DNA of 64,000 nt, from NCBI RefSeq assembly GCF_000230735.2, contig NC_019962.1, positions 496,001-560,000 of the forward strand. Reading direction: 5' to 3'. Of this stretch, positions 39,274-48,599 are shown piece by piece. Below the pieces are notes generated by a model. The model saw only the letters and a list, made by a program, of their open reading frames with translations. It ran no database searches and was not told the origin of the DNA. Position 1 is the first letter of the stretch. Each line of letters starts with the position of its first letter. The DNA is from Natrinema pellirubrum DSM 15624. Its GTDB lineage: Archaea; Halobacteriota; Halobacteria; Halobacteriales; Natrialbaceae. Made by a program: the position numbers and the translations under genes.

Positions 39274-40506
39274 ATGGTAGGAAATCGACAACCGGAGGTG
39301 AACATCGGGCTCGTCGGTCACGTCGACCACGGCAAGACGACGCTGGTGCAAGCGCTCAGCGGCTCGTGGACGGACCAACACAGCGAGGAGATGAAACGCG
39401 GAATCTCGATCAGGCTCGGCTATGCCGACGCCACGTTCCGTCACTGCGACGGCCTGGATGAACCCGAGTGTTACACCGTCGAGGAGGAGTGTCCGGACGG
39501 CTCCGAGAGCGAGCCGCTGCGGACCGTCTCGTTCGTCGACGCCCCGGGGCACGAGACCCTGATGGCGACGATGCTGTCCGGCGCGTCCCTGATGGACGGC
39601 GCGGTGCTGGTCGTCAGCGCCAACGAACCCGTCCCCCAGCCCCAGACGGAGGAACACCTGATGGCGCTGGACATTATCGGGATCGACAACATCGTCATCG
39701 CCCAGAACAAGGTCGACCTCGTCGATGCGGAGACCGCCCGGAACAACTACGACCAGATCAAGGAGTTCGTCGCGGGCACCGTCGCCGAGGACGCCCCGAT
39801 CGTTCCCGTCTCCGCGGGCCAGGAGGTCAACCTCGATCTGCTGATCCAGGCGATCGAGGAGGAGATCCCCACCCCCGATCGGGATCCCGACGCCGATCCC
39901 CGGATGCACGTCGCCCGCAGTTTCGACATCAACAAACCCGGTACGTCCGCGAAGGACCTCGCCGGCGGCGTCCTCGGGGGCAGCCTCGTCGCGGGCGAAC
40001 TCGAGGTCGGCGACGAGATCGAGATTCGCCCCGGCCGCGAGGTTGAGGAGGGCGGCCAGACTGAATACGTCCCCATCGAGACGACGATCCGCTCGCTGCA
40101 GGCCGGCGGCGAGACCGTCGACACCGTCACGCCGGGTGGCCTGCTCGGCGTCGGGACCGGGCTCGACCCTTCGCTGACCAAAGGCGACGCGCTGGCCGGC
40201 CGGATGGCCGGGCCGCCGGGGACGCTCCCGCCGACCTGGAACGAGTTCACGATGGAGGTCGACCTGCTCGAGCGGGTCGTCGGCGCGGACCAGGGCGAGA
40301 CGGTCGACGAGATCAGCACCGGCGAACCGCTGATGATGACCGTCGGCACGGCGACGACCGTCGGCTCGGTCACCAGCGCCCGCGAGGGCGAGTGCGAGGT
40401 CCGACTCAAGCGGCCCGTCGCCGCCGAACCGGGGACGAAAATCGCGATCAACCGCCGCATCGGCGCGCGCTGGCGGCTGATCGGTCTCGGTACCCTGACG
40501 GACTGA
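39274..40506 (+). CDS. eif2g: Translation initiation factor aIF2, gamma subunit
   Basis: 410 residues. The GTPase that carries initiator Met-tRNA to the small ribosomal subunit. G1 is [15 protein letters not shown] near residue 13, switch 1 includes [17 protein letters not shown]3 is [14 protein letters not shown] near residue 90, G4 is AQNKVDLV near 149. Domains 2 and 3 follow, ending with [19 protein letters not shown]. The inserted Cys residues ([20 protein letters not shown] region) form the zinc knuckle typical of archaeal/eukaryotic gamma. A TATA-like CCTTTATCAG at about 39224-39233 precedes it. It starts an archaeal operon with the next four genes. Confidence 0.96.
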   Translation: MVGNRQPEVNIGLVGHVDHGKTTLVQALSGSWTDQHSEEMKRGISIRLGYADATFRHCDGLDEPECYTVEEECPDGSESEPLRTVSFVDAPGHETLMATMLSGASLMDGAVLVVSANEPVPQPQTEEHLMALDIIGIDNIVIAQNKVDLVDAETARNNYDQIKEFVAGTVAEDAPIVPVSAGQEVNLDLLIQAIEEEIPTPDRDPDADPRMHVARSFDINKPGTSAKDLAGGVLGGSLVAGELEVGDEIEIRPGREVEEGGQTEYVPIETTIRSLQAGGETVDTVTPGGLLGVGTGLDPSLTKGDALAGRMAGPPGTLPPTWNEFTMEVDLLERVVGADQGETVDEISTGEPLMMTVGTATTVGSVTSAREGECEVRLKRPVAAEPGTKIAINRRIGARWRLIGLGTLTD

Positions 40507-40507
40507 G

Positions 40508-40900
40508 ATGGGACAGTCGACGCGGGTCGCCCTCGACACGAGCGCGCTCATGATGCCGGTCGAACTCGACGTGCGGCTGTTCGAGGAACTCGAGCGGCTG
40601 TTGGACGACTACGAGGCGACGATCCCACAGGCCGTCCTCGAGGAACTCCGGCGACTTTCCGAGAAGGGCGGGCAGGAGGGAACGGCCGCGACCGTCGGCC
40701 ACGACTTGGCGACCGAGCGCTGTCTCGCCGTCGACACGGAGGCATCGTACGCCGACGACGCACTGGTCGAACTCGCCCGCGAGGGCAACGTCGACTACGT
40801 CGTCACGAACGACCGCCCGCTGCGCGACCGGGTCCTCGAAGCGGGGAGACCGGTAATTGCATTACGCGGGAGAAACAAGTTAGCGATCACTCAACCATAG
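40508..40900 (+). CDS. PIN-domain protein (Fcf1/VapC9-like), eif2g-linked
   Basis: 130 residues. The PIN fold is seen in VALDTSALMMPVELDVRLFE (first Asp), PQAVLEELRRLSEKGGQ (Glu), YADDALVELAREGNVDYVV and TNDRPLRDRVLEAGRPVIAL (Asp). Such RNases resemble eukaryotic Fcf1/Utp24 and likely act in rRNA processing in archaea, which fits the position between eif2g (stop two bases before the ATG) and rpo7. Its start immediately follows eif2g and its stop abuts the next ATG. Confidence 0.9.
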   Translation: MGQSTRVALDTSALMMPVELDVRLFEELERLLDDYEATIPQAVLEELRRLSEKGGQEGTAATVGHDLATERCLAVDTEASYADDALVELAREGNVDYVVTNDRPLRDRVLEAGRPVIALRGRNKLAITQP

Positions 40901-41470
40901 ATGTACAAACGGGTTAGACTGAAGGACACGGTAGAAGTACCGCCGGAAGAACTCGGCGACGTTTCGCCGGATCGAGTCAAACGACTGCTCCAGGACAAAC
41001 TCGAGGGGCGCATGGACGAGGAGGTGGGCAGCGTCGTCTCCGTCACGGAGGTCCACGATATCGGTGAGGGAACGGTGCTGCCGAATCGGCCAGGCGTCTA
41101 CTACGAGGCCGAGTTCGACGCCGTCACCTTCGATCCACAGATGCAGGAAGTCGTCGACGGCACCGTCGTCGAAGTCGTCGAGTTCGGTGCCTTCGTCGGC
41201 ATCGGCCCCGTCGACGGCCTGCTCCACGTCTCGCAGATCAGCGACGAGTATCTCGCCTTCGACGGCGAGAACCAGCGACTCTCATCGAACGAGTCCGACC
41301 GCGCGCTCGGCGTCGACGACGCCGTCCGCGCCCGCATCGTCACCAAGAGCATCGACGAACGCAACCCCCGAGACTCGAAGATCGGGCTCACCGCGAAACA
41401 GCCCGGCCTCGGCAAACACGCCTGGCTCGAGGACGAACACGAGAAACGCGAAGCCACGGCAGGTGAATAA
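40901..41470 (+). CDS. rpoE1: DNA-directed RNA polymerase subunit Rpo7 (E')
   Basis: 189 residues. With Rpo4 it forms the stalk that binds nascent RNA. The N-terminal tip domain starts MYKRVRLKDTVEVPPEELGD; the S1/OB domain begins EVVDGTVVEVVEFGAFVGIG and VDGLLHVSQISDEYLAFD, with an insertion of charged residues before ARIVTKSIDERNPRDSKIGL. Its ATG follows the PIN stop codon directly and its end overlaps the spt4 region by spacing of two bases. Co-transcription of Rpo7 with eIF2-gamma is common in archaea. Confidence 0.96.
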   Translation: MYKRVRLKDTVEVPPEELGDVSPDRVKRLLQDKLEGRMDEEVGSVVSVTEVHDIGEGTVLPNRPGVYYEAEFDAVTFDPQMQEVVDGTVVEVVEFGAFVGIGPVDGLLHVSQISDEYLAFDGENQRLSSNESDRALGVDDAVRARIVTKSIDERNPRDSKIGLTAKQPGLGKHAWLEDEHEKREATAGE

Positions 41471-41472
41471 CC

Positions 41473-41670
41473 ATGGCATCCGATCGGCTCGTCTGTCGCG
41501 AGTGTCACCGGGTCAACGAACCCGACAACGAGACGTGTGACGCCTGCAACTCCTCCTCGCTGACCGAGGACTGGGCGGGCTACGTCATCATCGCCCACCC
41601 CGAGGACAGCGAGATCGCGACGGAGATGCAGATCACCGAACCGGGCGCGTACGCCCTGAAGGTTCGCTGA
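41473..41670 (+). CDS. spt4: Transcription elongation factor Spt4 (RNA polymerase subunit E'')
   Basis: 65 residues with a zinc ribbon, LVCRECHRVNEPDNETCDAC, followed by SSLTEDWAGYVIIAHPEDSE and the beta strand GAYALKVR. Spt4 binds Spt5 and RNA polymerase during elongation. It starts two bases after rpo7 and is followed by the kinase gene after three bases, so all are one transcript. Confidence 0.95.
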   Translation: MASDRLVCRECHRVNEPDNETCDACNSSSLTEDWAGYVIIAHPEDSEIATEMQITEPGAYALKVR

Positions 41671-41673
41671 CGC

Positions 41674-42243
41674 GTGACTCGCGACGACACAGACGACGCG
41701 TTCGCCGACGACGACCAGCTGCTGGTCCTGCCCGACGCCTTGCGCCACGAACTCAAAGAGCCGATGGGCCCGATCGAGACCGACGCCGACCGGCTCCTCG
41801 AGGGCGTCGACGGCCCCCTGATCGCCGTCGGCGACGTCGTCACCTATCACCTCCTGCAGGCGGGCCGCCGGCCCGACGTGGCCCTCGTCGACGGCCGGAC
41901 CAAACGTACCGAGGTCGACGCCGAAATCCGCGAGGCGGTCACCGAGGGCGCGAGCATCGAGGTCCGAAACCCCCCCGCCGAACTGGGCGTGCCGGTCGTC
42001 CGGGCGCTCCGGCGCGCGCTCTCGACCGGCGACCCGACCACGATTCTGGTCGACGGTGAGGAGGACCTCGTCGCGCTGCCGGCGATCGTCGCCGCGCCCG
42101 AGGGCGCAAGCGTCGTCTACGGCCAGCCCGACGAGGGGATGGTCCACGTGACCGTTACCGACGACCACCGCGCCGAGATGCGCGACCTGCTCGAGCGCTT
42201 CGAGGGCGACACCGAACGGTTCTGGGAGTTGCTCGAGGGTTGA
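41674..42243 (+). CDS. GTP-dependent dephospho-CoA kinase
   Basis: 189 residues of the DUF359 family, the archaeal enzyme that makes CoA from dephospho-CoA with GTP. The family strands are visible: LLEGVDGPLIAVGDVVTYHL near residue 50, PDVALVDGRTKRTE, then EVRNPPAELG and a final TTILVDGEEDLVALPAIVAA with PEGASVVYGQPDEGMVHVTV. The GTG start at 41674 lies three bases after the spt4 stop. It is the last gene of the eif2g operon and converges with the photolyase, one base apart. Confidence 0.92.
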   Translation: MTRDDTDDAFADDDQLLVLPDALRHELKEPMGPIETDADRLLEGVDGPLIAVGDVVTYHLLQAGRRPDVALVDGRTKRTEVDAEIREAVTEGASIEVRNPPAELGVPVVRALRRALSTGDPTTILVDGEEDLVALPAIVAAPEGASVVYGQPDEGMVHVTVTDDHRAEMRDLLERFEGDTERFWELLEG

Positions 42244-42244
42244 A

Positions 42245-43636
42245 TCAGCCGTCGTCTCGTTTTCCGAGCGCCCGTTCGAAGACCCGCTGGGCCCGTTCGT
42301 AGGCGTCGTCTCTGTGGACGATCGGTGCCGGATAGTCGGGCGCGAGTGCCGCCCGCCGCTCGGCGGGGAGCGTCGGCCACTCCACGATCGCCTCGGCGGG
42401 CGCGTCGGCCAGTTCGGGGACGTACTCGCGGACGAACGCCCCGGTGTCGTCGTACTTGGCGGCCTGTGCGACGGGATCGAAGATCCGAACGTCGACCGAG
42501 TCGGTCCCCGTCGAAGCGACCCACTGCCAGTTCCCGGGGTTGACCGCGGGATCGTGATCGACTAGCCGCTCCCGGAAGTGGGCCGCGCCGCGTCGCCAGT
42601 CTATCAGGAGGTGTTTCGTCAGGAAGCTCGCGACGACCTGTCGCGGCCGGTTGTGGATGTACCCTTCCCGGTCGAGCTGGCGCATTCCGGCGTCGACGAG
42701 TGGATACCCCGTCTCGCCGCGTTTCCACGCCCGGAACTCGGCCTCGTCGTTTCGCCACGCGATCTCGTTCGGGAACTGCTTGTAGTTTGCCGTCGCCAGA
42801 TCGGGAGTGTGGGCGAGCAGGTGGTAGTACAGTTCTCGCCACGTGAGTTCGAACGCGTACTTGTCGACGTTGCGCCGCTCGTCGCCGTCGACGCCGTCCC
42901 GGACATCCGTGACGGTTTCCCAGACCTCGCGGATTCCGATCGCACCGGCGGCCAGATACGGTGAGAGCCGTGAGACGGCCTCGAGCGGGCGCTCGACCGC
43001 GGCCGCGAGATCGTCCCGGGTGTCGGCGTAGTGCCGCAGTCCGGTGTCGCGGAAGGATGCGAGGCGATCGCGGGCGGCCTCGGTCCCCGCCTCGGGGAGA
43101 TCGATGTCGCTATCCGCGATCGCGATCGGTTCGTCGGCGGTGACGTCGGCGAGCGCGTCCGGGTCGGGCTCGGGTGCTGGGGCCGGCTTCGGCCGCTCCT
43201 GCCAGTCCGCGTGAAACTGACTGTGGGTCGGGTACGACGGTTCGAGCGTTCGCGGATCGACCAAGACCGTATCTACGTGGGTCTCGAGGGGGACCGCGAG
43301 CGCGGCATCGACGGCGGCCGTTCGGTCCCGGCGGACCGGGTCGTAGCACTCCGTCGTAACGACGCGGTCGACGTCGTACTCATCGCAGAGATCGGCGAGG
43401 ACGTCGGGCGCCGCTCCCGATCGCACGAGGAGGTCGCTCTCGAGGTCGCGATACCGCGCTCGGAGCGCCCGGACGGTCCGGTCGACGAACGCGCGTTTGC
43501 GCGCACCGAGCCGGTCGGTGACCGCGGGATCGAACACGTAGACGGGGAGGACGGGTCCGTCCGCGGCATCGACCGCGGCGGCCAGTCCCCGATCGTCGGC
43601 CGTCCGTCGATCGCGCCGGTGCCAGTACAGAAGCAT
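42245..43636 (-). CDS. phr: Deoxyribodipyrimidine photolyase (cryptochrome/photolyase family)
   Basis: 463 residues. It repairs UV pyrimidine dimers in DNA with FAD and light. The N-terminal antenna domain begins MLLYWHRRDRRTADDRGLAA; the FAD domain has KRGETGYPLVDAGMRQLDRE, then GYIHNRPRQVVASFLTKHLL and WQWVASTGTDSVDVRIFDP, all standard class I motifs with the flavin-contacting Asp, Arg and Asn. Repair is important under intense sun in salterns. The start at 43636 is taken because the sequence before it is not photolyase-like. It runs against the eif2g operon. Confidence 0.94.
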   Translation of the reverse strand: MLLYWHRRDRRTADDRGLAAAVDAADGPVLPVYVFDPAVTDRLGARKRAFVDRTVRALRARYRDLESDLLVRSGAAPDVLADLCDEYDVDRVVTTECYDPVRRDRTAAVDAALAVPLETHVDTVLVDPRTLEPSYPTHSQFHADWQERPKPAPAPEPDPDALADVTADEPIAIADSDIDLPEAGTEAARDRLASFRDTGLRHYADTRDDLAAAVERPLEAVSRLSPYLAAGAIGIREVWETVTDVRDGVDGDERRNVDKYAFELTWRELYYHLLAHTPDLATANYKQFPNEIAWRNDEAEFRAWKRGETGYPLVDAGMRQLDREGYIHNRPRQVVASFLTKHLLIDWRRGAAHFRERLVDHDPAVNPGNWQWVASTGTDSVDVRIFDPVAQAAKYDDTGAFVREYVPELADAPAEAIVEWPTLPAERRAALAPDYPAPIVHRDDAYERAQRVFERALGKRDDG

Positions 43637-43747
43637 GGTGGTGCTAGCGACCCGAGGGTGTAATGTCCTCCGCGTGGCGGCCAGAACTTCAGGCTCGGAA
43701 ACCGTGATTTTCGGTTTATACGGGTTCCCGACAGAGAGGGGAACGAA

Positions 43748-46279
43748 ATGGTCCGTGACGCACTCGACAGGTGTATCGACGCGATCACGACGCACAACCG
43801 GATCGTGATCGTCGTATTGTTACTGCTGACCGCCGGCGCGGTCGCCGGGATCGGGAACATCGATACGTCCAATCAGGCCAGCAGCAGCGACGTCGGCGAG
43901 ACGACGCCCGCACAGAAGGCCGACTACATCGCCGAGAACTACGGCGATCCGGACGACGAGTCGAACGTTTCCGTCGCGCCGGTCTACGTCCGCCACGAGG
44001 ACGGCAACGCCCTCTCGAAGGCTGCATTGATCGACTCCCTCGAGTACCAGCAAACGGTGCTGGACAACGATTCGGTATCGGCCTCGCTCGCCGACGACGG
44101 CGGGGTCACCGGTGTCGCAAACATCGTCGGGGCGCGGGCCGCCGAGGATCCCAACGCGACCCGCGCCGAACAGATCGCCGCCCTCGAGTCGACCGACGAC
44201 GACGAGTACGCGGCGCTGCTTTCGGAGTCGCTGACGCCCGAGTCGGGCGCGCTCTCCTTGCTGCCACAGCGCTACGACCCCGGAAGTACGACCGCCGAGA
44301 GCCACCGGATGATCTTCCGGTTCGAGACCGACGGGGCGGACGGCTCGTCGGGAGTGCCAAGCGACGCACAGCGGGCCCTCTACGAGGCGGCCGACGATCG
44401 CGACGAGCCGAACTACTTCACCCTCGGCGAACACGCGGTCGCCGATCTCAACCAGCGGATGGCGTCGAACACGACGACGCTGATCCTGCCGGTCGCGCTG
44501 GCGTTGATCCTCGGAATTCTCGCGTTCACCTACCGCGACCTCGTCGATGTCGTCGTCGGGATGATCGGCGTCGTCGTCTCCATTCTATGGATGTTCGGCA
44601 TCCTGGGCTGGCTCGGGATCTCGGCCGGGGTGACGATGATCATCGGGCCGGTGCTGATCGCCGGGCTCAGCATCGACTTCGGGTTCCACGTCTTCATGCG
44701 CTACCGGGAACAGCGGGGTAACGACGAAGGGATCCGCCCGCCGATGACGCGGTCGCTCCGCTCGGTCGCAGTCGCGCTCGCGCTGGTCACCGTGACGACG
44801 TCGATCGGCTTCCTCTCGAACGTCGTCAACCCGGTGACCTCGATCCGAGATATGGCGATCGGGATCACGCTCGGCGTGTTCTCGGCGCTCGTCATCTTCG
44901 TCACGCTCGTTCCCGCGTTGAAGATCAGTATCGACGGCCTCCTCGAGCGTGTCGGCGTCGATCGGCACAAGCAACCGCTCGGCTACGGCAGCTATCTGGG
45001 CCGCGTCCTCGGCGGCAGCGTCACCCTCGCGAAGCGGGCGGCCCCGGTCGTCATCGTCGTCGCGCTCGTTGCGGGGACCGCCGGCGCGGTGGCCTGGCCC
45101 GCGCTCGAACAGGAGAGCTTCCAGCAGCGGACCGAGTCGGTCGCCGACTGGAAGACCGAACTGCCGGGCCCGATGGCCTGGGAGGAGTCCGAGTTCGTCG
45201 AGAACCAGCTGTATGTGACCGATCAGTATCGCTCCAGCGACGACAGCGTCGGCCGCTCGGCCGTCCTCATCGAGGGGGACGTGACCGCCGACGGGACCTT
45301 GCAACGGGTCGCTGAGGGGGGCGATACCGCCCGCGAAACCGGCGTCGCCTTCGACCAGCAGGGCGTCGAGTCGGTCCGCTCGCCGCTCTCGGTCATCGAA
45401 GCGACCGCCGCGGAGAACGACTCCTTCGCCGCGACGGTCGACTCGGCCGACGCGGACGGCGATGGGGTGCCCGATCGGAACCTCGAGTCGGTCTACGATC
45501 ACCTCTTCGAGGTCGCCCCCGCGGAGGCGGGGCAGGTGATCGAGCGCACCGACGATGGGGAGTATCGCTCGCTCCGCATACTCGTCACCGTCGACCGCGG
45601 CGACACCTACGACGAGCGTGCCGACGACATGCAGGCGGTGGCCGCGACGATCGAGGACGGCGACGGGGATCTGACCGCCACTGCGGCCGGCCCGGCGGCG
45701 GTCACCCAGGCCGAACTGGGCGAAGTCACCGACGGAATCCTCTACGTGTTGGTCCTCGCGCTCGGCGTGATCGCGGTCGCCCTGATCGGCATCTACCGAC
45801 TGAGCGAGGGCAGCGCGACGCTGGGGGCCGTGACCGTCGTCCCGATCGCGCTGGTCGCCGGCCTCGTCATCGGGAGCATGTCTCTGCTCGAGGTCCCCCT
45901 GACGCTGCTGACTGCCCTCCTGATGAGTCTGGTCATCGGGCTGGGGATCGACTACAACATCCACCTCAGCGATCGCTTCGCACAGGAACTCGGGCGACAC
46001 GGCGGCGTCTACGACGCGCTCGAGGCGGCCGTCGTCGGGACCGGCGGGGCGTTGCTCGGGAGTACGCTCACCTCCTCGGCGGCGTTCCTGGCGCTGCTCT
46101 TGCACCCGCATCCGCAACTCCAGAGCCTCGGCCTGCTGGTCGTCCTCGCGCTCGTCACCTCGTTCCTGGTGAGCGTGTTGGTCCTCCCGAGCATGCTCGC
46201 GCTGTGGGCGCGCTACGCCGACGTGACCCGCGTCGCGGCGGGTGCGGAACCGTCGGCGGCACGCACCGGCGACGACTGA
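43748..46279 (+). CDS. RND-superfamily exporter (MMPL/patched-like)
   Basis: 843 residues. Two similar halves, each with one N-terminal and five further helices and an extracellular domain: AITTHNRIVIVVLLLLTAGA, later LPVALALILGILAFTYRDLV, IIGPVLIAGLSIDFGFHVFM (the first GxSIDF/H motif), and in the second half SLVIGLGIDYNIHLSDRFAQ (matching GxGIDYxIH). Haloarchaeal members are thought to export lipids, lipoprotein precursors or hydrophobic compounds using proton or sodium gradient. TATA at 43714-43721 is followed by the ATG at 43748. A T run ends the transcript at 46294-46298. Confidence 0.9.
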   Translation: MVRDALDRCIDAITTHNRIVIVVLLLLTAGAVAGIGNIDTSNQASSSDVGETTPAQKADYIAENYGDPDDESNVSVAPVYVRHEDGNALSKAALIDSLEYQQTVLDNDSVSASLADDGGVTGVANIVGARAAEDPNATRAEQIAALESTDDDEYAALLSESLTPESGALSLLPQRYDPGSTTAESHRMIFRFETDGADGSSGVPSDAQRALYEAADDRDEPNYFTLGEHAVADLNQRMASNTTTLILPVALALILGILAFTYRDLVDVVVGMIGVVVSILWMFGILGWLGISAGVTMIIGPVLIAGLSIDFGFHVFMRYREQRGNDEGIRPPMTRSLRSVAVALALVTVTTSIGFLSNVVNPVTSIRDMAIGITLGVFSALVIFVTLVPALKISIDGLLERVGVDRHKQPLGYGSYLGRVLGGSVTLAKRAAPVVIVVALVAGTAGAVAWPALEQESFQQRTESVADWKTELPGPMAWEESEFVENQLYVTDQYRSSDDSVGRSAVLIEGDVTADGTLQRVAEGGDTARETGVAFDQQGVESVRSPLSVIEATAAENDSFAATVDSADADGDGVPDRNLESVYDHLFEVAPAEAGQVIERTDDGEYRSLRILVTVDRGDTYDERADDMQAVAATIEDGDGDLTATAAGPAAVTQAELGEVTDGILYVLVLALGVIAVALIGIYRLSEGSATLGAVTVVPIALVAGLVIGSMSLLEVPLTLLTALLMSLVIGLGIDYNIHLSDRFAQELGRHGGVYDALEAAVVGTGGALLGSTLTSSAAFLALLLHPHPQLQSLGLLVVLALVTSFLVSVLVLPSMLALWARYADVTRVAAGAEPSAARTGDD

Positions 46280-46293
46280 CGGCGACGGGCGCG

Positions 46294-46298
46294 TTTTT
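46294..46298 (+). terminator. Short T run after the RND exporter
   Basis: GCGTTTTTGTC contains five Ts 15 bases after the exporter stop codon, a minimal archaeal termination signal. The next gene starts about 25 bases later, so read-through is still possible. Confidence 0.35.
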
Positions 46299-46322
46299 GT
46301 CACTCGGGCAACGAGACGAACC

Positions 46323-46685
46323 ATGAACAGAGCGCTCCCCGCCGGGTTCGGAATCGGGCTGGCCGCCGGCGGCACCCTCCGTGTCGCGTTCGGGTCGAAC
46401 TGGTTTCTAGTCGCCGCCACAGTCGCGCTGTACGCCGGCTGGGGCTATTTTGCCGTCGCGTACCGTCGGCTACTGGTCTCCGAGTTCCCCGCGTTCGACC
46501 GCTCGACGGATCGGCTCGGCTACGGGATCGGGCTGTTCGGGCTCGGTGTCGGTCCCGTCGCCGTCAGCCAGCAGTTCACGACGGGCGACGTGAGTCTCCA
46601 GTTCTTCGTCGCCTATCTCGGCGTCGTCGGGTTCCTGCTCACCTCGAGCGCCGCGGCGGCCGAGAGCGAGCGCGACGCCGGGTAG
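46323..46685 (+). CDS. Small four-helix membrane protein
   Basis: 120 residues with about four hydrophobic helices: ALPAGFGIGLAAGGTLRVAF, WFLVAATVALYAGWGYFAVA, GYGIGLFGLGVGPVAVSQQF and LQFFVAYLGVVGFLLTSSAA. There is no known signature. It follows the exporter on the same strand and is convergent with the FAH gene. It may be an accessory protein of the RND pump, only by position. Confidence 0.6.
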   Translation: MNRALPAGFGIGLAAGGTLRVAFGSNWFLVAATVALYAGWGYFAVAYRRLLVSEFPAFDRSTDRLGYGIGLFGLGVGPVAVSQQFTTGDVSLQFFVAYLGVVGFLLTSSAAAAESERDAG

Positions 46686-46699
46686 CGCCGCGGACCGCG

Positions 46700-47695
46700 C
46701 TACTCGACGACCGTGTGTTCGAGGGTACCGATCCCTTCGACGCCGAGTTCGACGGTGTCGCCGTCCTCGAGCCACTGTCCCAGCTCGAGCCCACAGCCCT
46801 CGCCGACGGTACCGCTGCCGATGACGTCGCCGGGGTGGAGCGTCTCGGACTGGGAGATGTGTTCGATGATCTCGGCGAAGGAGTGGTACATCTCGTCGAC
46901 CGTTCCTTCGGACCAGACCTCGCCGTCGATCCGGGCGGTCATCGGTGCCGAGAGGACGTCGATGTCCTCGCGCGGGACGAAGTAGGGGCCCAGCCCGTTC
47001 GCGAAGTCCTTGCCCTTCGCGGGACCGAGCCGCCCCTCCATCTCCTTGCCCTGGATGTCGCGGGCGCTGAAGTCGTTGAAGACGGTGTAGCCGGCGATGT
47101 GGTCCTCGGCTTCTTCAGCGGAGATGTCCCGGCCGCGCTCCCCGATCACCGCCGCGATCTCGAGTTCGTAGTCCATGATCTGTGAGTAGTCGGGCCACTG
47201 GATCGTCTCGCCGGGCGCGACGACGCTGTCGGCGTTGCCCTTGTAGTAGACCGGCAGTTCGTACCAGACGTCGGCGATCTCGCCGTCCATACTGTTTTGG
47301 ACGTGTTCCTCGATGGCCATGCAATCGCGCAGCGAGTTGGGACGCGGCAGCGGCGCGAGCAGCCGGTACGCGCCGGGTTCGTACCGGAGTTTCGCGCCGT
47401 CGGGGCCGCGCTCGGCATCGGTCTCGGCCGCGTACGCGAGGGCCTCGCGGGCATCCGCGATCGCCCGGTCGCCGCGCTCGAGGAAGGCGGTCATCTCCGG
47501 CGGGACGTGTGTGTGGGCTAGATCAGCGGGTGCCGGCTCGCCCTCGGACTCGAGGGCCGCGCCGTAGGCCGCGGTGAGATCGACGAGAGTCGCGTCACCG
47601 GCCGCGCTGTCGCCGGACTCACTGGACTCGTCGACGGCACCGATGCGTTCGACCGGACCGACGGGCGTGTCGACTTCGAACGTTGCGAGTTTCAT
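46700..47695 (-). CDS. Fumarylacetoacetate hydrolase (FAH) family protein
   Basis: 331 residues. A metal-dependent C-C hydrolase/isomerase fold for ring-cleavage products: RPNSLRDCMAIEEHVQNSMD, then WYELPVYYKGNADSVVAPGE, DYELEIAAVIGERGRDISAE (metal-binding Glu residues), FNDFSARDIQGKEMEGRLGP, AKGKDFANGLGPYFVPREDI and GDVIGSGTVGEGCGLELGQW. The ATG overlaps the cyclase stop (ATGA at 47692-47695), showing tight translational coupling. The likely role is a late step in degradation of an aromatic or keto acid. The substrate is not certain. Confidence 0.9.
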   Translation of the reverse strand: MKLATFEVDTPVGPVERIGAVDESSESGDSAAGDATLVDLTAAYGAALESEGEPAPADLAHTHVPPEMTAFLERGDRAIADAREALAYAAETDAERGPDGAKLRYEPGAYRLLAPLPRPNSLRDCMAIEEHVQNSMDGEIADVWYELPVYYKGNADSVVAPGETIQWPDYSQIMDYELEIAAVIGERGRDISAEEAEDHIAGYTVFNDFSARDIQGKEMEGRLGPAKGKDFANGLGPYFVPREDIDVLSAPMTARIDGEVWSEGTVDEMYHSFAEIIEHISQSETLHPGDVIGSGTVGEGCGLELGQWLEDGDTVELGVEGIGTLEHTVVE

Positions 47696-48516
47696 GTGGT
47701 ATCACCTCCCGTCTCGTCCCCGATAAGGGCGACCGGCCGCACCCAGCCCGCGCTCCCGTTCTCGATTTTGATGGGGAACGCGACAAGGGGGATGTCGGTC
47801 TTGCGCGGCAGCGCGTCGAGGTTGGCCATCTTCTCGATCTGGCAGTACTCGACTTCGCGGCCGGCGAAGTGGGCCGGCCACAGTTCGTCCTCGTCGCCTG
47901 ATTCGACGTAGCTCTCGCCCATCGCCGCGAATGGCTTGTCGAAGCCGTAGGCGTCGGTGCCGATCACCTTGATTCCCTGCTCGACGAGATATTTGGTCCC
48001 CTCGGCGCTCATCCCGGGGAACTCGGTCAGATACTCGGGCTGGCCCCACAGCTCGTCGGCCCCGGTCTGGAGCAGGACGATCTCGCCCGGTGAGAGCTCG
48101 TGATCGAGGTCGTCGAGGGCGGCCTCGAGGTCCGCGACCCCGATCTCCTCACCGGGATCCATGGACCGGAAATCCAGCACGACGGCCGACCCGCGACACC
48201 ACTCGAGGGGGATCTCGTCGATCGTCTTCGCGGGCTCGCCGTCGACCTCGGGGCCGTAGTGCCACGGCGCGTCGAGGTGGGTGCCGGCGTGGGGGATCAC
48301 TGCGAGGTCCTCCCACGCCAGCCCCATCCCCTCGGGGAAGTCCGCGGGTTCGACGTCGTACCCCTGTTCCTGCAGGTTTTCGGCGAGTCGCTTCGCGCCC
48401 GCCTTGTGATCGAATGCGTCGATCGCCGGCGGCGTCGGCTCGCTCGGCGCTCCGTCCTCGAGACCGATGCTGAGATCGATTAGTTCGGCCTCGTCGAATG
48501 TCAACAGTTCGCTCAT
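47692..48516 (-). CDS. Cyclase-family metal-dependent hydrolase (kynurenine formamidase-like)
   Basis: 274 residues from the Met at 48516 (three more if 48525 is used). The cyclase-fold zinc/manganese motif is AVIPHAGTHLDAPWHYGPEV near residue 70 (H-x-G-T-H-x-D-A-P-x-H); GEIVLLQTGADELWGQPEYL and IKVIGTDAYGFDKPFAAMGE follow. Members include arylformamidase and other ring-opening or isatin hydrolases. It overlaps the FAH gene by four bases, and an SLC13 permease lies 75-84 bases upstream on the same strand, so the three form a transport-plus-catabolism operon. Confidence 0.9.
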   Translation of the reverse strand: MSELLTFDEAELIDLSIGLEDGAPSEPTPPAIDAFDHKAGAKRLAENLQEQGYDVEPADFPEGMGLAWEDLAVIPHAGTHLDAPWHYGPEVDGEPAKTIDEIPLEWCRGSAVVLDFRSMDPGEEIGVADLEAALDDLDHELSPGEIVLLQTGADELWGQPEYLTEFPGMSAEGTKYLVEQGIKVIGTDAYGFDKPFAAMGESYVESGDEDELWPAHFAGREVEYCQIEKMANLDALPRKTDIPLVAFPIKIENGSAGWVRPVALIGDETGGDTT

Positions 48517-48599
48517 GATAGCCACGACTGGGGGAACCCATTTGAAACTGACTCACAAGCGACTCTCTGGTCGAGGCCGACGGTCGCGACCGCCGGCGA

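Noticed and set aside
40448-40702. Minus-strand small frame opposite the PIN gene as an antitoxin
   Set aside because: The PIN protein is of the eif2g-linked Fcf1 type and not a toxin-antitoxin pair; the antisense frame is Arg-rich shadow sequence.
44585-46420. Long minus-strand open frame opposite the RND exporter
   Set aside because: Composition is Arg/Asp/Glu low-complexity and mirrors the exporter codons; no start region or motif supports it.
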